In this document: positions 46,329 to 57,800 of the stretch, piece by piece
Layout of the letters: each line of letters starts with the position of its first letter
How positions within the stretch are numbered: position 1 is the first letter of the stretch
From: Helicostylum pulchrum
Taxonomy: Eukaryota > Mucoromycota > Mucoromycetes > Mucorales > Mucoraceae
Direction: 5' to 3'
Length of the DNA stretch: 64,000 nt
Assembly: GCA_025677825.1 (NCBI GenBank)
Contig: JAIXMO010000004.1
Location: 620,001 to 684,000 of the forward strand
Program-made: the position numbers and the translations under genes
The notes under the pieces: model-generated
Seen by the model: the letters and a program-made list of their open reading frames with translations, nothing else
What the model was told of the DNA's origin: nothing
The model's database searches: none

Positions 46329-47674
46329 CTATTTTTGTTCAGTGATAGTAGCAGTAGCAGTAGCCTTGGAAGCTTGTAATTGCTTACACTGGTTCTTATG
46401 AGAAGACTTGAAATCAGTGACTTGACAATCACGAGAACAATACCAAATACTTCTACAAGCACCACAAGCCAAAAGAGGAGTATCAGGTTTATCTTTAACA
46501 TGAGCAGCAGCACAGTTGGAACAGCTCTTGGGGTTAGGAGGGTAAGAGTTATTAAGCACACCAGATTGAATTAATTGTTGGAGTTTTTGATCAGGTTGCT
46601 TTTTAGGTGCGTAAAGAGAAATTAAATGTTGAGCCTCAGATTCAGATTCATGAGCGATAATAGCGTTACGCTTTGTTTCACTTAAACCAGTATGAGTACC
46701 GTATAATTCCTTAAATCTCTCCTCGGTTGCCTTAGCTTTAATGTAATAATCATGAGCTTCATTCTTTCTCTTCTTGTGGTTGACTAAAACAGATAAAGCG
46801 TACAAGGCATGAACGGCATCGTTGGTATCAGGGTGGCCGTTTTGAAGGTAAAGTTTGTAGTTCTTGATGGCGTTTTCACGTTCATTTTCTAAAGATAAAT
46901 ATACTGAACCAAGTACAAAGTAAGCAATAGAGAACTTGGCATCTCTTTCTAAAGCCTTTTCTAAATCCTTAATACCAAGTCTAATATATATAATTTATAA
47001 TTAGTTAATAATAAGAAAAGCAGGGGTAGGGGGACGTTTGTATGTACCTAAGTTTACCCATAGAAAGATAACATGATGCACGAAGGAAGAAGACGCGTGC
47101 AGGAAGATCAGGGTAAGTATCGATAGCCAATGATAATGTAGTAATACTAAACTATAGGTATAAGTATTTTTCCCCATATATAAACAAATAATATAACATA
47201 CCAATGCTTAAATTGTCTACCAACTAATAAAATCCAAGCAGAAAATAAGAGACTATCTCTAACAAAAAAACCTTCCTTTTGCTCTTCAGGAATATTTTTC
47301 AATAAAACCTTTTCATATTGTTGGCCAAGAATTAAGATACGTTCTGACATTGGGGCAGCTTTATCATCCATGATCCAAGCTTCTACCATAGTCTCAGAGG
47401 CAGTCTTGATATCTTCTTCGTGTTTTTCTAATACTTGGTCATCAAGAGATCGAGGAATGGTCATGCAAAGTTCGTAACCTTTACGGAACAACTCCTTGGC
47501 TTGACGGTAGATTTTGGCATCGGGGTCATCCGACTTTTCAGCATTACCACGAGCTTCTAATAAGTCATAAGGTACAATACGTTGAGAGCCTTCCAAGAAG
47601 CGATCTTGGTATTCACCTTCGGTTTGTACGGTGTTATTTACGGTTTGAGGGGGGATAGCAGCGACTTCAGTCAT
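46329..47674 (-). CDS. TPR-like protein with C-terminal MYND zinc finger
   Basis: Three exons (47202-47674, 47048-47146, 46329-46980) give 407 residues. The body is helical with TPR-like repeats: AKELFRKGYELCMTIPRSL, SLAIDTYPDLPARVFFLRAS, DLEKALERDAKFSIAYFVLG and NAIKNYKLYLQNGHPD. The C-terminus (about 350-395) is a MYND finger: CSNC, CGAC, WYCSRDCQ, then H-x3-C (HKNQC), all eight zinc ligands present. The last residues are Thr/Ala-rich. MYND fingers bind proline-rich peptides, and TPR-MYND proteins are common cofactors; no specific orthologue is recognised. The second exon continues the TPR frame rather than the Phe-rich alternative frame. Confidence 0.78.
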
Positions 47675-47851
47675 ATTAAATTAATTATACAAGAAGGAAA
47701 GAAAAGAAAAAAGGGTAAGGGTTGTGTGTGTGTTTTGTGGGTGGTTTAAATAATTTAATTTATACCTAAAAAAAAACAATTGTGAACCAATAAGATATTG
47801 ACGTGGCATTTATTTTTATATTTTTTTTGAATATCCGTTTTTTTAACAGGT

Positions 47852-48880
47852 TTACAGGTATTGTCTTCTTTCAATAGACTGTAATCGAACAACTAATAGG
47901 TTGGATTTCTTGTAATAACAAGCAGTGTTTAGTTTACTTTTAATGTCTACTTGATTTGGTAACAAGATGGTATTGGCTGTTCCATCAATGGATAGAATGA
48001 GCTTGTCGGTTGTAATATCAATTGTCCACGAGGTAAAATTCTTCTACACACAGCAAAAAAAAAAAAGGTAAATATTACATAAACAAAAAAATTGTGAGAA
48101 TATTTTTTACATTGTCTGGCATTGGAATTAAAACAGTTAATATATTGTCTAGTAATTTAATATCTGCTTCTAATTTCCATGTTTTAGCAGTGGTGACGGG
48201 TTTCTTTAATTGATTTACAATACTATCAAGTAGAGTTGGTTTGGGTAATCGCATGATTCTACTAGGTATGGTTCCTTTGGATCGGATCGTAGGCATAGTG
48301 AATTCTCTACTTAGATTTACACTCGTTATTTCTTCCACATATTCCATTGCAAGTTCAATAATGTATAATCGATAATCCAAGTCTTTTTCACTTCTTATGT
48401 AAGCCTGCGGGTGAATGCAAGCATCCATAATTAAATTACCTAATCAATCAGTTTTTTTTTTCTCTTTTCTTTTTTTGTTTTTGTTTGGGTTGTACCTTGA
48501 TCTGTTCTTTCTTTTCCCATATTTAATGGTACTTTATATTCAGCTCCAGGTCCAGCATTTAAAGCCTTTTGAATCTCTTGTTCGGTTGCAAGTGAAGGTG
48601 CGGGTATAGCAGCTGCATAACATATATTAATATACACCACGGTACCAATAGCATACTGTTTGTTTCTGCTGGATACTACGGCGGTTTTACAGACAAACCC
48701 AGGTTGTGGTCGAACTTGGATCGTGTTAAAGTCAGTGGCTGTTACTGCTCGACTTAACTTTTTAAACGCGATGGGATCATTAGCGATTTGTGAAGCTATA
48801 TGATCGAACAATAGCTGGTGTTCTTCAGGTGTTAAGCTTTTTGACAAAGGTTCTGTTGATAATTCTTCAAGTATAGGCAT
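47852..48880 (-). CDS. PIH1-domain protein (Pih1/PIH1D1-like, R2TP complex)
   Basis: Three exons (48496-48880, 48111-48439, 47852-48043) give 301 residues. The N-terminal PIH1 domain includes IQVRPQPGFVCKTAV, the YKVPLNMGKERTD region, and LIMDACIHPQAYIRSEKD, a strongly conserved PIH1 block. A linker and a C-terminal CS-like beta domain follow (LEADIKLLDNILTVLIPMPD, WTIDITTDKLILSI). Pih1 bridges Hsp90/Tah1 and Rvb1/2 AAA proteins in R2TP, which assembles snoRNPs, RNA polymerase II and PIKK kinases. Domain order and length fit Pih1D1/Pih1. It is divergent from the TMEM33-like gene (214 bp). Confidence 0.88.
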
Positions 48881-49094
48881 ATTTTTTCGTAATGTTAAGA
48901 AGAAGAAAGAAGTAAAAAAAAAGAAAAAAAGTTGTATGTGACGGTTTAGATACAGTTTTTTTTCTTAAACTGTATTTTGAAAGGGCCTTTAACAAGTGTC
49001 TTTTGCCCCCCTTTTTTATTGTAGTTCATTCTCCCTATTTTTTTTTTTTTTCTTTTTTTTTCTCTTATATATACCTCTTGTTTTTTATACTGTG

Positions 49095-50038
49095 ATGAGT
49101 GAACCAGTGTCTTTACAAGTTAAATTAAGCACTTTATTCAAAGTAAGTAAATGAAAGAAAGAAAAACTGTCATGATGATGAACCAACAAACGTTTTTATA
49201 CAAAAAAAAAAGCAAAGACAATTTTACTGGTGGCTAGGTCATGTTTGTGTAGTTTGTAACGGACTGATATATTTCAGTTCAGTACTCTCTTTAAACACCA
49301 ACGTATCTTACTATAAACGAGCTTATTTGGGAGCATTATTATCGTACGCTGTTGTCATTTATAATTCAATTGGCGTAACACATAAAAGTATTAGTATGAA
49401 TTTACTGTGTGATGAAAATGTTCATTATTTTGTCATTGCATTTTATTGGTATTCTTACCAACCCATTACCGGTAAAAAAAAAAAAAACTTTTGTGCTGTT
49501 GTATGTTGTATGCTAACAAATATATTTAGTGACATTGATTCCATTTTTTGTGTTTTCTATATTTCATACGTTAACTTATACCAAAAGCACTTTATTACCT
49601 TTTTTATCGATACCCAAAACTCAAATTGAAACAAAGATTGAGTACTTTACAGATAATTATCATACAACGGCGATGGAATATGTAGCTTATGTGGAAGTAA
49701 TTGGGATTCTTGGTAGACTCATCTTGGGTATATTAACGTAAGGAAAACCTTCTTTTTTTTTTCTTAAAAACATAACAGCTAATTTTAAAAATATATGTAG
49801 GTTCCGTACATCGGTACTTGCTTTGATAGTGTTTGTTCATTTCTTACGGTTGCGTTATTTCTTATCAAGTTATACTAGAGACGCATTAAAGAATACAACC
49901 GTTCAATTAGATCAGTGGTTTATCGTTCCTACTTCAGAAACGAACAAGACTGCTTTAACTGTCGTATCCAATGTTTATATCAGTATCAAGAGATTAGTCG
50001 CTCGATACGGAGGAGAAGTACCACTGTCAAAACAGTAG
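49095..50038 (+). CDS. TMEM33/Pom33 family membrane protein
   Basis: Four exons (49095-49142, 49213-49471, 49530-49737, 49801-50038) give 250 residues. Membrane segments are FYWWLGHVCVVCNGLIYFSS, AYLGALLSYAVVIYNSIGV, VTLIPFFVFSIFHTLTYTKS and a pair around VEVIGILGRLILGILTFRTS. MSEPVSLQVKLSTLFKQRQF and VHFLRLRYFLSSYTRDAL match the Tts1/Pom33/Per33 group. These ER proteins help shape membranes and distribute nuclear pore complexes in yeasts; TMEM33 is the animal relative. The C-terminus (SIKRLVARYGGEVPLSKQ) is amphipathic, as in the family. Exon 1 holds just 16 codons. Confidence 0.85.
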
Positions 50039-50564
50039 AGACAAGTAGTTTTTCTTTTTTTCTTTTTTAATAAAAAAACGTTTGCGTTAATAGTTTATCC
50101 GATCACATAAAATGTCACCCATAGAACACAGTACCTGAAACTTGCATGAAAACGTGTTTATCAGATGTAAAAAAAAAAAAAAAAAAAAAAGTCGAGAGAA
50201 ACGTAATGAAAATCAGTTTTATTGCAGACAAGTGTTACCACACCTGAACACGAATGCTAAATGTCAATTATTTTTTAGTACTAGGACTTACGGCGTGTGT
50301 AATTAAACTCATAACAGTTGATATTAGCACGGATGTATTCTCCAGATAATTGTTACATCATACCGATCAAACGCACACTCCGAAAACAGTTTCAAAAAAT
50401 ACGTTTTCGTGATGTATTGCTCTGAGAGAGTGATAAAAATAAATGTAGTTAAATGATGGGCTTTTTACAGAGCTTCAAACTTAGTAGAATTAATATTCAG
50501 ACGTCTTGGCTGTAACAATATAAAGTATTATTTGGTTGATAAACTTATAGTACAGTAACAGATC

Positions 50565-50620
50565 TCTTCCAGATTTCGGTCACCCTGAGCCGCTACTGCA
50601 GTTGAACAACAATGTCAGTG
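50565..50620 (+). repeat. Short match to one end of the dispersed repeat (copy C)
   Basis: GGTCACCCTGAGCCGCTACT followed by GCAGTT and AACAATG matches the reverse complement of copy B around 32370-32420, which reads GGTCACCCT, then GAGCCGCTACTGTAGTT and ACAATG with a five-base insertion. Only this module is convincing; the rest of the spacer does not align clearly. Confidence 0.5.
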
Positions 50621-50811
50621 TTTTTTTTCTTCCGAGAAATAACGAAAATATGGGATTCCCCCCTAAAAGAGGGAGTTGAAATGGGAATCACAGTCAAGGA
50701 ACCGTGACTAGCATAAAAAAAACGTACACCTACTAAAGCTGGTAAATTGAGACGCAATCCTTGTATTGGTGCATTTTTTTTTCCTTTTTTTTCTTTTTTA
50801 CATATACTATT

Positions 50812-50841
50812 CTTTCCTTTTCCTTTTCCTTTTCCTTTTTT
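50812..50841 (+). repeat. (CCTTTT)n pyrimidine tract
   Basis: Four to five tandem CCTTTT units followed by a T run lie 30-60 bp upstream of the Sts1/Cut8 start. Such tracts are common core-promoter or leader features in fungi. Confidence 0.6.
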
Positions 50842-50870
50842 TTATTACTTCTTCAATTTATATATACTCT

Positions 50871-52016
50871 ATGGCTTATATGCAACATCAACAACAAGAT
50901 CTTTGTCGAGGTACTATTATTAAATTGTTGTCAACAATGTACATGAAAAACTAAACACAGCTTCTTTTTTTTTTTGTGTGTAGGCCGTAAGCGTCGTAAT
51001 GAAGATGAAGACATGATTGATTGTAGTTATATAAATAAAGCACCTTTACAACAACGTCGAAGCTCTAAATGTATTAAGCTAAGCGAGTTGAAAAGACAAA
51101 AGACGGGAGTTCAAAAGAGATCGATAAGAGGAGCTTTATTAGGTACGTAATAAGCAGCAAGCAAAGCAAAGCGAAACTGAAAAATATTGACTTTTGCACC
51201 CCTTTTTTTTCTTCTTCTTCTCCTTTTAGAAACAATGGATAAAGATGGATTGATTAATATTATAAATTCATTGTTAAATAAGCAACCAAATATAAGACAA
51301 GAAATTATGCAGTATATTCCAGCACCAACTATCTCTTCAAGTATGAGTGTACTGGTTGATTTGGAAAAGAAATTTATTCAGAGCTTTCCTTTTAATAAGA
51401 ATGGACCGGGTACAGATGATTATACGTTTTCCCGAGTGAGAGAATACCTTAACGACCTTATTGTACGTGACTCTTTTTTTCTTTGCTCTTATTTGTTTAT
51501 TAATGCACATACTTTTTTTCTTTATTGTATAGGATACCTTGTTGCAGTACGCCAATCATTTTACTTCCTCTCAAGTATTTCCATCTACATGCTTCTCATT
51601 TCTTGATCATGCTACATATATCGCACACAGATTACCTAATTGGGATAACGATGAAAACAACAGCTTGAAAAAGAGTTTATATCAGGATTTAAATAACTTT
51701 TGGAAACTAGCTATTCAAAATATAGCTTCTAATTTACGTCAAGGTGAATATTACATTAATTCAGATACAGTTAGTGAATGGGCAAAAAGGTAAAAAGTAC
51801 AACACGCACAAAAAGTCCGCTTGAAAAACTAAAAATACTTTTTTTTTTAGTCTTGCTCAACATAATAGTATTACAAACAGATATTATTTTAACGAATCAG
51901 TACATGAATTTACAAGTCAATTAGGTTACATGATTGGATTGCCGGAAACAAATCAAGAAAATACTACTAGTATTACTCCTTTAAAGACCACTTCTATTGT
52001 AGGCGATAGAAGATAA
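50871..52016 (+). CDS. Nuclear proteasome tether Sts1/Cut8
   Basis: Five exons (50871-50910, 50984-51142, 51230-51462, 51533-51789, 51851-52016) give 284 residues. The basic GRKRRNEDED nuclear signal is near residue 14. The Cut8 fold begins around ETMDKDGLINIINSLLNKQP and includes IPAPTISSSMSVLVDLEKKF, DDYTFSRVREYLNDL, YANHF and SFLDHATYIAHRLPNWD, the characteristic Sts1/Cut8 signature. The protein anchors proteasomes at the nuclear envelope and is short-lived in fission yeast. The lysine-rich N-terminal part, which in Cut8 carries the ubiquitination sites, is present (LSELKRQKTGVQKRS). Spliced frame avoids the Phe/Leu-rich intron translation at the exon 3-4 junction. Confidence 0.9.
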
Positions 52017-52223
52017 ACAACAACAAAAACTATATCCCCCCCATACACACGCACGCACACAAACACATACAAAGCACATAAAACTCCCCCCATTTTTAAA
52101 AATAAATAAATAAACTTTTTTTTTTGGGCCTTGGCAAATGTTGTGGCTTACATTTTTACATGTATAAAAAAGCTACATAACAATTTTTTTTAGCTTGTTT
52201 TTTTTTCCTCCAGTATAATTATA

Positions 52224-53862
52224 ATGTCTACTACACCTTCACCACCTAATTCACCTGAATCTTCTTCCAGTACTAAAAGAAAGAGCGTACGCCCACCTTC
52301 TATTGTGGTAGAAACACTTGGCGCCACCACTTCGGAAACCAAGGAAGGGCTTCGTAAAATAAATAATTATTTATTAAAGAAAGAAATTGGTAGAGGTGCA
52401 TTTGGAACAGTTCATCTCGGTATAGATGAAAACACGAATACAGAATACGTAAGTTGTATTTTTTTTTAAGCAACCGCCGTAACTAAATAAGTTTACTATA
52501 GGCTATCAAAGAGTTTAGCAAGTCAAGACTAAGAAAAAAGGAACAAATGGACTTATTTCGTAGTGGTGGTCCAAGAGGTCGTCGTGTGATGGGATTAGGT
52601 GTTGGAAGAGCTGCTGCTGCTGCAAAGAGTTCAAATCCGCTTGATCTTGTACGCGGTGAGATGGCGGTGTTAAAGAAATTAAATCATCCACATATCGTAA
52701 GATTATTTGAAGTTTTAGATGATCCTTCAGGTGATTCACTTTATATGGGTGAGGTAAACCAGATGTTTTGTTTTCTAACCCGAATAACCGTAACTTATAT
52801 TTTCCTTTTTTTTTTTAGTCTTTGAAATGATGCATAAAGGTGTATTAATGGAAATCGAAGTGGATCAAGTCGCTAAACCCTTTTCGGAAGACGTCGCTAG
52901 AAGATATTTTAAAGAAATGATGCTTGGTATTGAATACTGTAAGTAGTAGTATTATATTTTTACTTGGTGTAAAAGTTTTTTTTTTTCTTAAAACGCATAT
53001 ATATATATATTAGTGCATGCAAATGATATCGTTCATCGTGATATTAAACCAGACAACTTGCTATTATCTAAAGAGGACGTATTAAAGATTGTTGATTTTG
53101 GTGTATCTGAAATCTTTGTCAAAGGAAACGATAGGTTAAAAAAGTCAGCTGGAAGTCCTGCATTTATGGCCCCTGAGTTATGTGTTGCTAAACATGGTGA
53201 GGTATCCGGAAAAGCGACTGATATTTGGTCAATGGGTGCTACATTGTATTGTATGATCTTTGGAAAAACGCCTTTTGTCAGTACCAATTTATTAGAGTTG
53301 TACGAGATGATCAAGGAAGCACCGTAAAGTTATATTTTTTTGGGAGATGTGTGTGTGTTTTTTAACTAAACTTTTTCTCTTGTTTAGTATTGACTTTGGT
53401 GATAAAAGTGGAAACTTGTTGGATTTGCTTGAAAGGATTTTAGATAGAAACCCAGATACGCGTATTACGATGAAAGAACTTCGTGTAAGTGAATTTGTGT
53501 GTGTGTGTTTAGAGTATAAAAGTGCTAATATTGAATGTATAGAACCATTCTTGGATCACTAATGATGATACTGAGACTATGATCTCTGAAGAAGATAATT
53601 GTGATGTTGTTACTGAAGTTACCGAAGAAGAAATGAATAACGCTATTAAGAGTATTGCTAGTATATTTGCTGTGGTAAGTTTTTTTTTCTTTTTCTAAAA
53701 AGAGAATATATTGTGGTTTAACCCTTAGTGTTATTTTTGCAGATAAAGGCTGTATCTAAATTCAAGCGTCATTCTCGTTCTTTATCTCAGCAATCGTTAA
53801 ACAAAATGATGGCAGAAGTTAAACTGGAAGACGAGTCAAAGAAATCATCCCATCTTATTTAG
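52224..53862 (+). CDS. CaMKK-like serine/threonine kinase (possible SNF1/AMPK-activating kinase)
   Basis: Seven exons (52224-52448, 52502-52748, 52819-52938, 53014-53323, 53388-53484, 53543-53674, 53743-53862) give 416 residues. After a ~47-residue disordered lead come the Gly loop IGRGAFGTVHLG (55-66), catalytic Lys78 in AIKEF, VFEMMHKG, HRDIKPDN (Asp207), DFG (Asp225), GSPAFMAPE and DIWSMGATLY. An Arg/Gly/Ala-rich insert (GGPRGRRVMGLGVGRAAAAA) between the Lys strand and helix C corresponds to the RP insert of CaMKK and its fungal relatives Ssp1/Sak1/Tos3, which activate AMPK/SNF1. The C-terminal ~90 residues are acidic then basic; a calmodulin site could lie in SIASIFAVIKAVSKFKRHSR, which is inference. 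Confidence 0.88.
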
Positions 53863-54222
53863 AAGCAACTCCCTTTTTTTTTACAATTTTTTTTTTTTCT
53901 TTTTCCCCTTTGTTCTGAATAATAATAAGGATTTCGAATTTGTTAACTGTAAACCTAATACAGTCAAGAATTTACGTAAACAAGTTGATTTATTATATGT
54001 CATAATTTTTTTGGTTAAAAGAGCCTGAGCTAAATAATGATGCTAGTACAGCGGAAGGCTACAGCTCTTTGAATAAAAGACAAATGCTAGACAGAATAAG
54101 AGTGTAGACCCAAATGTTCTGAGTTTGAACACCTTTTAAATGTTTTTTCACCCCAGGGACTCTTCTTGTTTCTCTCTTTTTTCCTAATCGCTAAATAACA
54201 ATAAATTGCTTTTTTTTTAAAA
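53863..54222. other. Intergenic region before mL53
   Basis: 360 AT-rich bases with the 3' flank of the kinase (TTTTTTT runs, AATAATAAGG) and a T-then-A tract (54211-54222) immediately before the next ATG. No gene is seen. Confidence 0.5.
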
Positions 54223-54657
54223 ATGTTTATGAGACAAATTACAGAAATTAAGGTTGCTTTAGCTCCTTTCAATCTTACTTCAAAGTCTTCCAGGTAAAAA
54301 TGCGAAAAAAAATTAAACAGAAGAAAGTAAACGTTTTGACACCTTATACCCCCGGTTATGTTTAGATTGTTTTTAAACCGTGTCAACACTAATGGAGCAC
54401 GTAAAGTAAACCCCAACATTAAAATCAACACTAATATTTTATCCGATCCTACTGCTCCTTCTCACATTCAAGTTGTTTACCGTAAGTGAACCCTTTTTTG
54501 TTCTAAAAAATATTTGATATTAACTGGTGAGTGTTGCATAGGTGACGGTCAAAAGCTTGCTTTTGAAGCTGATAAGATGAAGATCAGCAATATCTTACAA
54601 GTTGTTAACAAGCACGCAAAGAAATTAGAAGAAATTGAACAAGCCAAATCTTGGTAG
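54223..54657 (+). CDS. Mitochondrial large-subunit ribosomal protein mL53
   Basis: Three exons (54223-54293, 54366-54481, 54542-54657) give 100 residues, equal to the family's small size (yeast Mrpl44). The sequence MFMRQITEIKVALAPFNLTS, SSRLFLNRVNTNGARKVNPN, PSHIQVVYRDGQKLAFEADK and NILQVVNKHAKKLEE follows the L53/MRP-L53 pattern, a thioredoxin-like fold on the mitoribosome surface. No separate presequence is evident, as in other short members. The gene converges on the methionine synthase gene 175 bp away. Confidence 0.87.
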
Positions 54658-54832
54658 AGAGGAAGAAAAAAAAAAGGGATTGAATTTTTCAACTGTAAAT
54701 ACCAGCAAACTATTGTGTGATTTTTTAATAATAAAAGCAAAATATATAGAACAAAAAGTGTATATAAAAAAGTGAATTTATTAAAAGGGGGGGGGGTAAA
54801 AATGTGTATGTATTTTAAAAAAAAGAGAGAAT

Positions 54833-57800
54833 TTAGTTATCGTAGGCAAGAATTGTACCGAGCCATTTCTCAACATCGGCAACAGGCATATTCTTACGAG
54901 CAGAGTAATCTTGGATTTGATCCTTATCGACCTTTCCGACAGCGAAATATTTACTTTCTTTATGACCAAAGAACAAGCCACTGACAGAGGCAGGAGGATC
55001 CATTGCAAGCGATTCAGTTAAAGTAATACCAGTCTTTTCAGAAATCTTGCCAATATCCCACATTGTCTTCTTTTCTGTATGATCAGGTTGAGAGGGATAA
55101 CCAGGTGCAGGTCGAATACCTTGATAACGTACTGCAAACAAATCTGCTGCAGATAATGTTTCGTCAGATGCGTAACCCCAATCCTTTCTACGTACTTGTT
55201 CGTGAAGCGCTTCTGCGAACGCTTCTGCTAAACGATCTGCAATAGCCTTGACCATGATACTGTTATAATCATCTTGATCGGCTTCGTATTCAGCAACAAG
55301 CTTTTCACAGCCAAAACCGGTACTGACAGCAAACATACCAAGGTAATCGGGAATACCAGATTCTTTTGGTGAGACAAAATCGGAAAGACAGTAGTAGGGC
55401 TCATCGGTTTCCTTCTCCACTTGTTGACGAAGACCGTAGTAGACACCGGCGATGGTCTCACAGGACTCATCGGTATATATTTCGATATCGTCACCAACAG
55501 AATGAGCAGGATAAAAGCCGATAATACCACGAGCAGTAAGTAACTTGTTGTCAATAATGTTCTTGAGCATATCAGTTGCATCCTTGTAAAGGATTTTAGC
55601 TTCGGCACCTACATGCTCATCGTCAAAAATCTTGGGGAAACCTCTGTTAGGGTATCGACCACGAAGTTGAAAGACTTGGAAGAAGGGGTTCCAATCAATA
55701 TGATCTACCAACTTTTCAAGTGGGTAATTGTCGTATACTTTTTCACCGAGGAAAGTAGGTTTGTGCGGGGGAGGCGATTGGATCCAGTCAATCTTGCATT
55801 TTTTGTCGCGTGCGTTTGGTAAGGATAAAAGCTTACGCTCCTCTAACCCTTCAAAGTATTCTTCACGCATCTCGGTGTATTCGTCACGAATGTCTTCGGC
55901 GAACTCTTCGCGCACGTTTCTGTCCAAGAGACTGGCAACGACAGGTACACTACGAGAGGCATCCAATACGTAGATAATGGGGGACGAGTATTGAGGTGCG
56001 ATCTTGACAGCGGTATGCATTTTACTGGTGGTGGCACCACCGATAAGAATAGGAAGCTTGAGTCCGGCCTTTTCACATTCTTTGGCTACAATCACCATTT
56101 CTTCCAAGGAGGGAGTAATCAGTCCAGAGAGACCAATAACATCGGCTTTTTCTTCAATAGCGGTCTTGATAATCCTGTCCCAGGGTACCATGACGCCTAA
56201 ATCAACTACGCGGTAGTTGTTACAACCAAGTACTACACCACAAATGTTCTTGCCGATATCGTGCACATCTCCCTTGACTGTGGCCATAATGATTGTACCG
56301 TTACCACGGATCTCGGTCTCGCCTGTGATCAGCATGTCTTGTTCTTTTTCAATTTTAATGAATTCTACTAAATGAGCAACAGCCTTCTTCATGACACGTG
56401 CGGAACGGATAACTTGGGGTAAAAACATTTTTCCTTTACCAAATAAATCACCAACAACGGACATACCAGCCATCAAGGGGCCTTCAATGACGTTAAGAGA
56501 ACGAGGATACTTTTCTTTATCGATACGAGCTTCTTCTGTATCTTCGACAATGAACTTCATAATACCCTTGACCAAAGCATGAGAGATACGTGCAGTGACG
56601 GGCCAAGCTCTCCATTCCTCTAAATCTTCGTCCTTTTTAGCGTCTTTACTGTGAAGCTTTGCATAATCCAAGAGCTTTTCAGTTACTTCGGGATCACGGT
56701 TCCAAACAGCGTCTTCACAGAGCTTAAGTAAATCCTTGGGGATGTCATCGTACACAGTTAAGAAACCGGCATTGACAATACCCATATCCATACCGACCTT
56801 GACAGCATGGTACAAAAACACAGAATGCATCGCCTCACGCACTTTGTCCATACCACGGAACGCGAAGGATAAGTTAGATACACCACCACTGATTTTAGCA
56901 CCGCGTAAATTTTTTTTGATACCGATACATGCGTTGATGAACTCTACACCGTAATTGTTGTGCTCCTCCATACCGGTAGCGATGGTAAGAATGTTGGGAT
57001 CAAAGATAATGTCGTAAGGGTTGAAACCGACTTTGTCCACAAGGATGTTGTAGGAACGCGTACAGATTGCGATCTTGCGGTCTGCTTCGGCGGCTTGTCC
57101 AACTTCGTCAAATGCCATGACGACAACAGCAGCACCAAATCGTTTGACGATCTTGGCCTTACGGATGAATTCTTCCTCGCCTTCTTTCAAGGAGATGGAG
57201 TTGACAATACATTTACCTTGCGCGCAACGGAGGCCCGCTTCAATCACTGCAAAGTTGGAAGAATCCACCATTAACGGGACACGAGAACAGTCGGGGTCAG
57301 ACGCCAACATGTTGAGAAATTTAGTCATGGCGGCTTTACCGTCTAATAAACCCTCGTCGAAATTTGCATCGACAACTTGCGCTCCGTTCTCTACTTGCGA
57401 TCTGGCAATGGCTAAAGCTTCTTCGTACTCTCCCTTTAAGATGTGGCGACAGAATTTACGCGAACCAGCTACGTTACAGCGCTCACCGACGTTAACAAAA
57501 CCGGTGGTATCATCCACGCGAAGTACTTCGAGGCCGGCGAGTAACATGACATCGGATTTAGAAGCGGGTTTAGGGCGAGGACTGTATTTTCTACAAACAT
57601 CGGCAACTGCCTAAAATAAATAAAATTATTAAATTTTGTTATTATTGTTTGTGCGACGATCTTTTTGTTACCTTGATGTGATCAGGTGTTGTACCGCAAC
57701 ATCCACCGACAATTGTGACAAGACCTTCTTTGGCGAAGGGTTCAACGTTTTTAGCCATATCTTGAGGACTTTCGTCGTACTCACCCATAGCATTAGGAAG

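Larger units (their letters stand above)
50039..50870. other. Intergenic region with partial dispersed-repeat copy
   Basis: 832 bases without a gene. An A run is at 50170-50190. Near 50578-50607 lies a block similar to one end of repeat copy B. Directly upstream of the next ATG is a CCTTTT-repeat pyrimidine tract (about 50812-50841). Confidence 0.5.

Noticed and set aside
46995..47204. Hydrophobic 67-codon minus-strand frame within the TPR-MYND gene
   Set aside because: Alternative frame of its second exon and introns; the TPR-consistent frame is used instead.
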